This document shows positions 21,619-35,300 of a stretch of DNA of 64,000 nt, piece after piece (the first letter of the stretch is position 1; each line of letters opens with the position of its first letter). The position numbers and the translations under genes are program-made. The notes below the pieces were generated by a model. That model ran no database searches, was not told the DNA's origin, and saw only the letters and a list, made by a program, of their open reading frames with translations. Origin of the DNA: Apostichopus japonicus (Eukaryota; Echinodermata; Holothuroidea; Aspidochirotida; Stichopodidae); the NCBI RefSeq assembly GCF_037975245.1, contig NC_092579.1, positions 31,262,666 to 31,326,665 on the forward strand, written 5' to 3'.

Positions 21619-24600
21619 CTTAAAGTTCCCAGAGACCGTACCAGATCGCGGCAAAAGCAAACTGCCCCCACTTGGTCTCGAGCCCGCGATCCAAAATACG
21701 TCACGCTCTCGAGGTACAGAGCAACCAACCGCGCCACGACAGCAGTTGATATAAATCTATGTTCGTTTCTAATACTTAAAGTTCCCAGAGACCGTACCAG
21801 ATCGCGGCAAAAGCAAACTGACCCCACCTGGTCTCGAGCCCGCGATCCAAAATACGTCACGCTCTCGAGGTACAGAGCAACCAACCGCGCCACGACAGCA
21901 GTTGATATAAATCTATGTTCGTTTCTAATACTTAAAGTTCCCAGAGACCGTACCAGATCGCGGCAAAAGCAAACTGCCCCCACCTGGTCTCGAGCCCGCG
22001 ATCCAAAATACGTCACGCTCTCGAGGTACAGAGCAACCAACCGCGCCACGACAGCAGTTGATATAAATCTATGTTCGTTTCTAATACTTAAAGTTCCCAG
22101 AGACCGTATAAGATCGCGGCAAAAGCAAACTGCCCCCACCTGGTCTCGAGCCCGCGATCCAAAATACGTCACGCTCTCGATGTACAGAGCAACCAACCGC
22201 GCCACGACAGCAGTTGATATAAATCTATGTTCGTTTCTAATACTTAAAGTTCCCAGAGACCGTACCAGATCGCGGCAAAAGCAAACTGCCTCCACCTGGT
22301 CTCGAGCCCGCGATCCAAAATACGTCACGCTCTCGAGGTACAGAGCAACCAACCGCGCCACGACAGCAGTTGATATAAATCTATGTTCGTTTCTAATACT
22401 TAAAGTTCCCAGAGACCGTATAAGATCGCGGCAAAAGCAAACTGCCCCCACGTGGTCTCGAGCCCGCGATCCAAAATACGTCACGCTCTCGAGGTACAGA
22501 GCAACCAACCGCGCCACGACAGCAGTTGATATAAATCTCTGTTCGTTTCTAATACTTAAAGTTCCCAGAGACCGTATAAGATCGCGGCAAAAGCAAACTG
22601 CCCCCACCTGGTCTGGAGCCCGCGATCCAAAATACGTCACGCTCTCGAGGTACAGAGCAACCAACCGCGCCACGACAGCAGTTGATATAAATCTATGTTC
22701 GTTTCTAATACTTAAAGTTCCCAGAGACCGTATGAGATCGCGGCAAAAGCAAACTGCCCCCACCTGGTCTGGAGCCCGCGATCCAAAATACGTCACGCTC
22801 TCGAGGTACAGAGCAACCAACCGCGCCACGACAGCAGTTGATATAAATCTATGTTCGTTTCTAATACTTAAAGTTCCCGAGACCGTTTAAGATCGCGGCA
22901 AAAGCAAACTGCCCCCACCTGGTCTCGAGCCCGCGATCCAAAATACGTCACGCTCTCGAGGTACAGAGCAATCAACCGCGCCACGACAGCAGTTGATATA
23001 AATCTATGTTCGTTTCTAATACTTAAAGTTCCAGAGACCGTATAAGATCGCGGCAAAAGCAAACTGCCCCCACCTGGTCTCGAGCCCGCGATCCAAAGTA
23101 CGTCACGCTGTCGGGGTACAGAGCACAACCAACCGCGCCACGACAGCAGTTGATATCAATCTACGTTCGTTTCTAATACTTAAAGTTCCAGAGACCGTAT
23201 GGGATCGCGGCAAAAGCAAACTGCCCCCACCTGGTCTCGAGCCCGCGATCCAAAATACGTCACGCTCTCGAGGTACTGAGCAACCAACCGCGCCACGACA
23301 GCAGTTGATATAAATCTATGTTCGTTTCTAATACTTAAAGTTCCCAGAGACCGTATAAGATCGTAGCAAAAGCAAACTGCCCCCACCTGGTCTCGAGCCC
23401 GCGATCCAAAATACGTCACGCTCTCGAGGTACAGAGCAACCAACCGCGCCACGACAGCAGTTGATATAAATCTATGTTCGTTTCTAATACTTAAAGTTTC
23501 CAGAGACCGTATAAGATCGCGGCAAAAGCAAACTGCCCCCACCTGGTCTCGAGCCCGCGATCCAAAATACGTCACGCTCTCGAGGTACAGAGCAACCAAC
23601 CGCGCCACGACAGCAGTTGATATAAATCTATGTTCGTTTCTAATACTTAAAGTTCCCAGAGACCGTATGAGATCGCGGCAAAAGCAAACTGCCCCACCTG
23701 GTCTCGAGCCCGCGATCCAAAATACGTCACGCTCTCGAGGTACAGAGCAACCAACCGCGCCACGACGGCAGTTGATATAAATCTATGTTCGTTTCTAATA
23801 CTTAAAGTTCCAGAGACCGTATGAGATCGCGGCAAAAGCAAACTGCCCCCACCTGGTCTCGAGCCCGCGATCCAAAATACGTCACGCTCTCGAGGTACAG
23901 AGCAACCAACCGCGCCACGACGGCAGTTGATATAAATCTATGTTCGTTTCTAATACTTAAAGTTCCAGAGACCGTATAAGATCGCGGCAAAAGCAAACTG
24001 CCCCACCTGGTCTCGAGCCCGCGATCCAAAATACGTCACGCTCTCGAGGTACAGAGCAACCAACCGCGCCACGACAGCAGTTGATATAAATCTATGTTCG
24101 TTTCTAATACTTAAAGTTCCAGAGACCGTATAAGTTCGCGGCAAAAGCAAACTGCCCCCACCTGGTCTCGAGCCCGCGATCCAAAATACGTCACGCTATC
24201 GAGGTACAGAGCAACCAACCGCGCCACGACAGCAATTGATATAAATCTATGTTCGTTTCTAATACTTAAAGTTCCCAGAGACCGTATAAGTTCGCGGCAA
24301 AAGCAAACTGCCCCCACCTGGTCCCGAGCCCGCGATCCAAAATACGTCACGCTCTCGAGGTACAGCACAACCAACCGCGCCACGACAGCAGTTGATATAA
24401 ATCTATGTTCGTTTCTAATACTTAAAGTTCCCGAGACCGTATAAGATCGCGGCAAAAGCAAACTGCCCCCACCTGGTCTCGAGCCCGCGATCCAAAATAC
24501 GTCACGCTCTCGAGGTACAGAGCAACCAACCGCGCCACGACAGCAGTTGATATAAATCTATGTTCGTTTCTAATACTTAAAGTTCCCAGAGACCGTACCA

Positions 24601-27600
24601 GATCGCGGCAAAAGCAAACTGCCCCCACCTGGTCTCGAGCCCGCGATCCAAAATACGTCACGCTCTCGAGGTACAGAGCAACCAACCGCGCCACGACAGC
24701 AGTTGATATAAATCTATGTTCGTTTCTAATACTTAAAGTTCCCAGAGACCGTACCAGATCGCGGCAAAAGCAAACTGCCCCCACCTGGTCTCGAGCCCGC
24801 GATCCAAAATACGTCACGCTCTCGAGGTACAGAGCAACCAACCGCGCCACGACAGCAGTTGATATAAATCTATGTTCGTTTCTAATACTTAAAGTTCCCA
24901 GAGACCGTACCAGATCGCGGCAAAAGCAAACTGCCCCCACCTGGTCTCGAGCCCGCGATCCAAAATACGTCACGCTCTCGAGGTACAGAGCAACCAACCG
25001 CGCCACGACAGCAGTTGATATAAATCTATGTTCGTTTCTAATACTTAAAGTTCCCAGAGACCGTACCAGATCGCGGCAAAAGCAAACTGCCCCCACCTGG
25101 TCTCGAGCCCGCGATCCAAAATACGTCACGCTCTCGAGGTACAGAGCAACCAACCGCGCCACGACAGCAGTTGATATAAATCTATGTTCGTTTCTAATAC
25201 TTAAAGTTCCAGAGACCGTATGAGATCGCGGCAAAAGCAAACTGCCCCCACCTGGTCTCGAGCCCGCGATCCAAAATACGTCACGCTCTCGAGGTACAGA
25301 GCAACCAACCGCGCCACGACAGCAGTTGATATAAATCTATGTTCGTTTCTAATACTTAAAGTTCCAGAGACCGTATAAGATCGCGGCAAAAGCAAACTGC
25401 CCCCACCTGGTCTCGAGCCCGCGATCCAAAATACGTCACGCTCTCGAGGTACAGAGCAACCAACCGCGCCACGACAGCAGTTGATATAAATCTATGTTCG
25501 TTTCTAATACTTAAAGTTCCCAGAGACCGTACCAGATCGCGGCAAAAGCAAACTGCCCCCACCTGGTCTCGAGCCCGCGATCCAAAATACGTCACGCTCT
25601 CGAGGTACAGAGCAACCAACCGCGCCACGACAGCAGTTGATATAAATCTATGTTCGTTTCTAATACTTAAAGTTCCCAGAGACCGTACCAGATCGCGGCA
25701 AAAGCAAACTGCCCCCACCTGGTCTCGAGCCCGCGATCCAAAATACGTCACGCTCTCGAGGTACAGAGCAACCAACCGCGCCACGACAGCAGTTGATATA
25801 AATCTATGTTCGTTTCTAATACTTAAAGTTCCCAGAGACCGTATAAGATCGCGGCAAAAGCAAACTGCCCCCACCTGGTCTCGAGCCCGCGATCCAAAAT
25901 ACGTCACGCTCTCGATGTACAGAGCAACCAACCGCGCCACGACAGCAGTTGATATAAATCTATGTTCGTTTCTAATACTTAAAGTTCCCAGAGACCGTAC
26001 CAGATCGCGGCAAAAGCAAACTGCCTCCACCTGGTCTCGAGCCCGCGATCCAAAATACGTCACGCTCTCGAGGTACAGAGCAACCAACCGCGCCACGACA
26101 GCAGTTGATATAAATCTATGTTCGTTTCTAATACTTAAAGTTCCCAGAGACCGTATAAGATCGCGGCAAAAGCAAACTGCCCCCACCTGGTCTCGAGCCC
26201 GCGATCCAAAATACGTCACGCTCTCGAGGTACAGAGCAACCAACCGCGCCACGACAGCAGTTGATATAAATCTATGTTCGTTTCTAATACTTAAAGTTCC
26301 CAGAGACCGTACCAGATCGCGGCAAAAGCAAACTGCCCCCACGTGGTCTCGAGCCCGCGATCCAAAATACGTCACGCTCTCGAGGTACAGAGCAACCAAC
26401 CGCGCCACGACAGCAGTTGATATAAATCTATGTTCGTTTCTAATACTTAAAGTTCCAGAGACCGTATAAGATCGCGGCAAAAGCAAACTGCCCCCACCTG
26501 GTCTCGAGCCCGCGATCCAAAATACGTCACGCTCTCGAGGTACAGAGCAACCAACCGCGCCACGACAGCAGTTGATATAAATCTATGTTCGTTTCTAATA
26601 CTTAAAGTTCCAGGAGACCGTATAAGATCGCGGCAAAAGCAAACTGCCCCCACCTGGTCTCGAGCCCGCGATCCAAAATACGTCACGCTCTCGAGGTACA
26701 GAGCAACCAACCGCGCCACGACAGCAGTTGATATAAATCTATGTTCGTTTCTAATACTTAAAGTTCCCAGAGACCGTATGAGATCGCGGCAAAAGCAAAC
26801 TGCCCCCACCTGGTCTCGAGCCCGCGATCCAAAATACGTCACGCTCTCGAGGTACAGAGCAACCAACCGCGCCACGACATCAGTTGATATAAATCTATGT
26901 TCGTTTCTAATACTTAAAGTTCCAAGAGACCGTATAAGATCGCGGCAAAAGCAAACTGCCCCCACCTGGTCTCGAGCCCGCGATCCAAAAATCGTCACGC
27001 TCTCGAGGTACAGAGCAACCAACCGCGCCACGACAGCAGTTGATATAAATCTATGTTCGTTTCTAATACTTAAAGTTCCCAGAGACCGTATGAGATCGCG
27101 GCAAAAGCAAACTGCCCCCACCTGGTCTCGAGCCCGCGATCCAAAATACGTCACGCTCTCGAGGTACAGAGCAACCAACCGCGCCACGACAGCAGTTGAT
27201 ATAAATCTATGTTCGTTTCTAATACTTAAAGTTCCCAGAGACCGTATGAGATCGCGGCAAAAGCAAACTGTCCCCACCTGGTCTCGAGCCCGCGATCCAA
27301 AAATCGTCACGCTCTCGAGGTACAGAGCAACCAACCGCGCCACGACAGCAGTTGATATAAATCTATGTTCGTTTCTAATACTTAAAGTTCCCAGAGACCG
27401 TATGAGATCGCGGCAAAAGCAAACTGCCCCCACCTGGTCTCGAGCCCGCGATCCAAAATACGTCACGCTCTCGAGGTACAGAGCAACCAACCGCGCCACG
27501 ACAGCAGTTGATATAAATCTATGTTCGTTTCTAATACTTAAAGTTCCCAGAGACCGTATGAGATCGCGGCAAAAGGAAACTGCCCCCACCTGGTCTCGAG

Positions 27601-30600
27601 CCCGCGATCCAAAATACGTCACGCTCTCGAGGTACAGAGCAACCAACCGCGCCACGACAGCAGTTGATATAAATCTATGTTCGTTTCTAATACTTAAAGT
27701 TCCCGAGACCGTATAAGATCGCGGCAAAAGCAAACTGCCCCCACCTGGTCTCGAGCCCGCGATCCAAAATACGTCACGCTCTCGAGGTACAGAGCAACCA
27801 ACCGCGCCACGACAGCAGTTGATATAAATCTATGTTCGTTTCTAATACTTAAATTTCCCAGAGACCGTATGAGATCGCGGCAAAAGCAAACTGCTCCCAC
27901 CTGGTCTCGAGCCCGCGATCCAAAATACGTCACGCTCTCGAGGTACAGAGCAACCAACCGCGCCACGACAGCAGTTGATATAAATCTATGTTCGTTTCTA
28001 ATACTTAAAGTTCCCAGAAACCGTATAAGATCGCGGCAAAGGCAAACTGCCCCGACCTGATCTCGAGCCCGCGATCCAAAATACGTCACGCTCTCGAGGT
28101 ACAGAGCAACCAACCGCGCCACGACAGCAGTTGATATAAATCTATGTTCGTTTCTGATACTTAAAGTTCCCAGAGACCGTATGAGATCGCGGCAAAAGCA
28201 AACTGCCCCACCTGGTCTCGAGCCCGCGATCCAAAATACGTCACGCTCTCGAGGTACAGAGCAACCAACCGCGCCACGACAGCAGTTGATATAAATCTAT
28301 GTTCGTTTCTGATACTTAAAGTTCCCAGAGACCGTATGAGATCGCGGCAAAAGCAAACTGCCCCACCTGGTCTCGAGCCCGCGATCCAAAATACGTCACG
28401 CTCTCGAGGTACAGAGCAACCAACCGCGCCACGACAGCAGTTGATATAAATCTATGTTCGTTTCTAATACTTAAAGTTCTAGAGACCGTATAAGAACCCG
28501 GCAAAAGCTAACTGCCCCCACCTGGTCTCGAGCCCGCGATCCAAAATACGTCACGCTCTCGAGGTACAGAGCAACCAACCGCGCCACGACAGCAGTTGAT
28601 ATAAATCTATGTTCGTTTCTAATACTTAAAGTTCCCAGAGACCGTATGAGATCGCGGCAAAAGCAAACTGCTCCCACCTGGTCTCGAGCCCGTGATCCAA
28701 AAATCGTGACGCTCTCGAGGTACAGAGCAACCAACCGCGCCACGACAGCAGTTGATATAAATCTATGTTCGTTTCTAATACTTAAAGTTCCCAGAGACCG
28801 TAAGAGATCGCGGCAAAAGCAAACTGCCCCCACCTGGTCTCGAGCCTGCGATCCAAAAATCGTCACGCTCTCGAGGTACAGAGCAACCAACCGCGCCACG
28901 ACAGCAGTTGATATAAATCTATGTTCGTTTCTAATACTTAAAGTTCCCAGAGACCGTATGAGATCGCGGCAAAAGCAAACTGCCCCCACCTGGTCTCGAG
29001 CCCGCGATCCAAAATACGTCACGCTCTCGAGGTACAGAGCAACCAACCGCGCCACGACAGCAGTTGATATAAATCTATGTTCGTTTCTAATACTTAAATT
29101 TCCCAGAGACCGTATGAGATCGCGGCAAAAGCAAACTGCTCCCACCTGGTCTCGAGCCCGCGATCCAAAATACGTCACGCTCTCGAGGTACAGAGCAACC
29201 AACCGCGCCACGACAGCAGTTGATATAAATCTATGTTCGTTTCTAATACTTAAAGTTCTAGAGACCGTATAAGAACCCGGCAAAAGCTAACTGCCCCCAC
29301 CTGGTCTCGAGCCCGCGATCCAAAATACGTCACGCTCTCGAGGTACAGAGCAACCAACCGCGCCACGACAGCAGTTGATATAAATCTATGTTCGTTTCTA
29401 ATACTTAAAGTTCCAGAGACCGTATGAGATCGCGGCAAAAGCAAACTGCCCCCACCTGGTCTCGAGCCCGCGATCCAAAATACGTCACGCTCTCGAGGTA
29501 CAGAGCAACCAACCGCGCCACGACAGCAGTTGATATAAATCTATGTTCGTTTCTAATACTTAAAGTTCCAGGGGCCGTATAAGATCGCGGCAAAAGCAAA
29601 CTGCCCCACCTGGTCTCGAGCCCGCGATCCAAAATACGTCACGCTCTCGAGGTACAGAGCAACCAACCGCGCCACGACAGCAGTTGATATAAATCTATGT
29701 TCGTTTCTAATACTTAAAGTTCCAGGGGCCGTATAAGATCGCGGCAAAAGCAAACTGCCCCACCTGGTCTCGAGCCCGCGATCCAAAATACGTCACGCTC
29801 TCGAGGTACAGAGCAACCAACCGCGCCACGACAGCAGTTGATATAAATCTATGTTCGTTTCTAATACTTAAAGTTCCCAGAGACCGTATAAGATCGCGGC
29901 AAAAGCAAACTGCCCCCACCTGGTCTCGAGCCCGCGATCCAAAATACGTCACGCTCTCGAGGTACAGAGCAACCAACCGCGCCACGACAGCAGTTGATAT
30001 AAATCTATGTTCGTTTCTAATACTTAAAGTTCCCAGAGACCGTATCGGATCGCGGCAAAAGCAAACTGCCCCCACCTGGTCTCGAGCCCGCGATCCAAAA
30101 TACGTCACGCTCTCGAGGTACAGAGCAACCAACCGCGCCACGACAGCAGTTGATATAAATCTATGTTCGTTTCTAATACTTAAAGTTCCAGAGACCATAT
30201 GAGATCGCGGCAAAAACAAACTGCCCCCACCTGGTCTCGAGCCCGCGATCCAAAATACGTCACGCTCTCGAGGTACAGAGCAACCAACCGCGCCACGACA
30301 GCAGTTGATATAAATCTATGTTCGTTTCTAATACTTAAAGTTCCCGAGACCGTACCATATCGCGGCAAAAGCAAACTGCCCCCACCTGGTCTCGAGCCCG
30401 CGATCCAAAATACGTCACGCTCTCGAGGTACAGAGCAACCAACCGCGCCACGACAGCAGTTGATATAAATCTATGTTCGTTTCTAATACTTAAAGTTCCC
30501 AGAGACCGTATGAGATCGCGGCAAAAGCAAACTGCCCCCACCTGGTCTCGAGCCCGCGATCCAAAATACGTCACGCTCTAGAGGTACAGAGCAACCAACC

Positions 30601-31439
30601 GCGCCACGACAGCAGTTGATATAAATCTATGTTCGTTTCTAATACTTAAAGTTCCCAGAGACCGTTTGAGATCGCGGCAAAAGCAAACTGCCCCCACCTG
30701 GTCTCGAGCCCGCGATCCAAAATACGTCACGCTCTCGAGGTACAGAGCAACCAACCGCGCCACGACAGCAGTTGATATAAATCTATGTTCGTTTCTAATA
30801 CTTAAAGTTCCCAGAGACCGTATAAGATCGCGGCAAAAGCAAACTGCCCCCACCTGGTCTCGAGCCCGCGATCCAAAATACGTCACGCTCTCGAGGTACA
30901 GAGCAACCAACCGCGCCACGACAGCAGTTGATATAAATCTATGTTCGTTTCTAATACTTAAAGTTCCAGAGACCGTATGAGATCGCGGCAAAAGCAAACT
31001 GCCCCCACCTGGTCTCGAGCCCGCGATCCAAAATACGTCACGCTCTCGAGGTACAGAGCAATCAACCGCGCCACGACAGCAGTTGATATAAATCTATGTT
31101 CGTTTCTAATACTTAAAGATCCCAGAGACCGTATGAGATCGCGGCAAAAGCAAACTGCCCCCACCTGGTCTCGAGCCCGCGATCCAAAATACGTCACGCT
31201 CTCGAGGTACAGAGCAACCAACCGCGCCACGACAGCAGTTGATATAAATCTATGTTCGTTTCTAATACTTAAAGTTCCCAGAGACCGTATAAGATCGCGG
31301 CAAAAGCAAACTGCCCCCACCTGGTCTCGAGCCCGCGATCCAAAATACGTCACGCTCTCGAGGTACAGAGCAACCAACCGCGCCACGACAGCAGTTGATA
31401 TAAATCTATGTTCGTTTCTAATACTTAAAGTTCCCAGAG

Positions 31440-32380
31440 ACCGTACCAGATCGCGGCAAAAGCAAACTGCCCCCACGTGGTCTCGAGCCCGCGATCCAAA
31501 ATACGTCACGCTCTCGAGGTACAGAGCAACCAACCGCGCCACGACAGCAGTTGATATAAATCTATGTTCGTTTCTAATACTTAAAGTTCCCGGAGACCGT
31601 ATAAGATCGCGGCAAAAGCAAACTGCCCCCACCTGGTCTCGAGCCCGCGATCCAAAATACGTCACGCTCTCGAGGTACAGAGCAACCAACCGCGCCACGA
31701 CAGCAGTTGATATAAATCTATGTTCGTTTCTAATACTTAAAGTTCCAGAGATCGTATTAGGTCGCGGCAAAAGCAAACTGCGATGGCCTCGTCTCGATCC
31801 CGCGATCCAAAATACGTCACGCTCTCGAGGTACAGAGCACAACCAACCGCGCCACGACAGCAGTTGTCATAAATCTATGTTCGTTTCTAATACTTAAAGT
31901 TCCAAGAGACCGTATAAGATCGCGGCGAAAGCTAACTGCCCCCACGTGGTCTCGAGCCCGCGATCCAAAATACGTCACGCTCTCGAGGTACAGAGCAACC
32001 AACCGCGCCACGACAGCAGTTGATATAAATCTATGTTCGTTTCTAATACTTAAAGTTCCCGGAGACCGTATAAGATCGCGGCAAAAGCAAACTGCCCCCA
32101 CCTGGTCTCGAGCCCGCGATCCAAAATACGTCACGCTCTCGAGGTACAGAGCAACCAACCGCGCCACGACAGCAGTTGATATAAATCTATGTTCGTTTCT
32201 AATACTTAAAGTTCCAGAGATCGTATTAGGTCGCGGCAAAAGCAAACTGCGATGGCCTCGTCTCGATCCCGCGATCCAAAATACGTCACGCTCTCGAGGT
32301 ACAGAGCACAACCAACCGCGCCACGACAGCAGTTGATATAAATCTATGTTCGTTTCTAATACTTAAAGTTCCAAGAGACC
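31440..32380. repeat. Three-unit block in tandem duplicate
   Basis: A rare edge-like unit (GAGATCGTATTAGGTCGCGG with CTGCGATGGCCTCG) occurs at about 31,750 and about 32,219, 469 bp apart, with the same neighbours. Similar units return at 35,790-36,010. These keep the longer AGAGCACAACC form inside the core, so older unit types persist as islands. Confidence 0.7.
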
Positions 32381-35300
32381 GTATAAGATCGCGGCGAAAG
32401 CTAACTGCCCCCACCTGGTCTCGAGCCCGCGATCCAAAATACGTCACGCTCTCGAGGTACAGAGCAACCAACCGCGCCACGACAGCAGTTGATATAAATC
32501 TATGTTCGTTTCTAATACTTAAAGTTCCAGAGACCGTATAAGATCGCGGCAAAAGCAAACTGCCCCCACCTGGTCTCGAGCCCGCGATCCAAAATACGTC
32601 ACGCTCTCGAGGTACAGAGCAACCAACCGCGCCACGACAGCAGTTGATATAATGCTATGTTCGTTTCTAATACTTAAAGTTCCAGAGACCGTATAAGAAC
32701 GCGGCAAAAGCAAACTGCCCCCACCTGGTCTCGAGCCCGCGATCCAAAATACGTCACGCTCTCGAGGTACAGAGCAACCAACCGCGCCACGACAGCAGTT
32801 AATATAAATCTATGTTCGTTTCTAATACTTAAAGTTCCAGGGGCCGTATAAGATCGCGGCAAAAGCAAACTGCCCCACCTGGTCTCGAGCCCGCGATCCA
32901 AAATACGTCACGCTCTCGAGGTACAGAGCAACCAACCGCGCCACGACAGCAGTTGATATAAATCTATGTTCGTTTCTAATACTTAAAGTTCCAGAGACCG
33001 TATGAGATCGCGGCAAAAGCAAACTGCCCCCACCTGGTCTCGAGCCCGCGATCCAAAATACGTCACGCTCTCGAGGTACAGAGCAACCAACCGCGCCACG
33101 ACAGCAGTTGATATAAATTTATGTTCGTTTCTAATACTTAAAGTTCCAGGGGCCGCATAAGATCGCGGCAAAAGCAAACTGCCCCAACCTGGTCTCGAGC
33201 CCGCGATCCAAAATACGTCACGCTCTCGAGGTACAGAGCAACCAACCGCGCCACGACAGCAGTTGATATAAATCTATGTTCGTTTCTAATACTTAAAGTT
33301 CCCAGAGACCGTATAAGATCGCGGCAAAAGCAAACTGCCCCCACCTGGTCTCGAGCCCGCGATCCAAAATACGTCACGCTCTCGAGGTACAGAGCAACCA
33401 ACCGCGCCACGACAGCAGTTGATATAAATTTATGTTCGTTTCTAATACTTAAAGTTCCAGAGACCGTATAAGATCGCGGCAAAAGCAAACTGCCCCCACC
33501 TGGTCTCGAGCCCGCGATCCAAAATACGTCACGCTCTCGAGGTACAGAGCAACCAACCGCGCCACGACAGCAGTTGATATAAATCTATGTTCGTTTCTAA
33601 TACTTAAAGTTCCCAGAGACCGTATAAGATCGCGGCAAAAGCAAACTGCCCCCACCTGGTCTCGAGCCCGCGATCCAAAATACGTCACGCTCTCGAGGTA
33701 CAGAGCAACCAACCGCGCCACGACAGCAGTTGATATAAATCTATGTTCGTTTCTAATACTTAAAGTTCCCAGAGACCGTATGAGATCGCGGCAAAAGCAA
33801 ACTGCCCCCACCTGGTCTCGAGCCCGCGATCCAAAATACGTCACGCTCTCGAGGTACAGAGCAACCAACCGCGCCACGACAGTAGTTGATATAAATCTAT
33901 GTTCGTTTCTAATACTTAAAGTTCCAGAGACCGTATAAGATCGCGGCAAAAGCAAACTGCCCCCACCTGGTCTCGAGCCCGCGATCCAAAATACGTCACG
34001 CTCTCGAGGTACAGAGCAACCAACCGCGCCACGACAGCAGTTGATATAAATCTATGTTCGTTTCTAATACTTAAAGTTCCAGAAACCGTATGAGATCGCG
34101 GCAAAAGCAAACTGCCCCCACCTGGTCTCGAGCCCGCGATCCAAAATACGTCACGCTCTCGAGGTACAGAGCAACCAACCGCGCCACGACAGCAGTTGAT
34201 ATAAATTTATGTTCGTTTCTAATACTTAAAGTTCCAGAGACCGTATAAGATCGCGGCAAAAGCAAACTGCCCCCACCTGGTCTCGAGCCCGCGATCCAAA
34301 ATACGTCACGCTCTCGAGGTACAGAGCAACCAACCGCGCCACGACAGCAGTTGATATAAATCTATGTTCGTTTCTAATACTTAAAGTTCCCAGAGACCGT
34401 ATAAGATCGCAGCAAAAGCAAACTGCCCCCACCTGGTCTCGAGCCCGCGATCCAAAATACGTCACGCTCTCGAGGTACAGAGCAACCAACCGCGCCACGA
34501 CAGCAGTTGATATAAATCTATGTTCGTTTCTAATACTTAAAGTTCCAGAGACCGTATGAGATCGCGGCAAAAGCAAACTGCCCCCACCTGGTCTCGAGCC
34601 CGCGATCCAAAATACGTCACGCTCTCGAGGTACAGAGCAACCAACCGCGCCACGACAGCAGTTGATATAAATTTATGTTCGTTTCTAATACTTAAAGTTC
34701 CAGGGGCCGTATAAGATCGCGGCAAAAGCAAACTGCCCCCACCTGGTCTCGAGCCCGCGATCCAAAATACGTCACGCTCTCGAGGTACAGAGCAACCAAC
34801 CGCGCCACGACAGCAGTTGATATAAATCTATGTTCGTTTCTAATACTTAAAGTTCCCAGAGACCGTATGAGATCGCGGCAAAAGCAAACTGCCCCCACCT
34901 GGTCTCGAGCCCGCGATCCAAAATACGTCACGCTCTCGAGGTACAGAGCAACCAACCGCGCCACGACAGCAGTTGATATAAATCTATGTTCGTTTCTAAT
35001 ACTTAAAGTTCCAGAGACCGTATGAGATCGCGGCAAAAGCAAACTGCCCCCACCTGGTCTCGAGCCCGCGATCCAAAATACGTCACGCTCTCGAGGTACA
35101 GAGCAACCAACCGCGCCACGACAGCAGTTGATATAAATCTATGTTCGTTTCTAATACTTAAAGTTCCCAGAGACCGTATGAGATCGCGGCAAAAGCAAAC
35201 TGCCCCCACCTGGTCTCGAGCCCGCGATCCAAAATACGTCACGCTCTCGAGGCACAGAGCAACCAACCGCGCCACGACAGCAGTTGATATAAATCTATGT

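Larger units (their letters stand above)
10033..23116. repeat. Series of higher-order blocks marked by GCTGTCGGGG
   Basis: The rare variant GCTGTCGGGG occurs at 10,033, 12,367, 17,504 and 23,107. The spacings of 2,334, 5,137 and 5,603 bp correspond to 15, 33 and 36 units. Each is surrounded by the same neighbours: a unit with TGATATCAATCTACG just after it and a GTATGGGATCG unit next. The blocks therefore share a common origin, with gain or loss of whole units between them. Confidence 0.8.

Noticed and set aside
20997-22890. Open frames of 610 (minus) and 624 (plus) codons as a repeat protein
   Set aside because: Same arithmetic effect of consecutive 156-bp units. The 52-residue repeat is not like any known repeat protein that I recognise.
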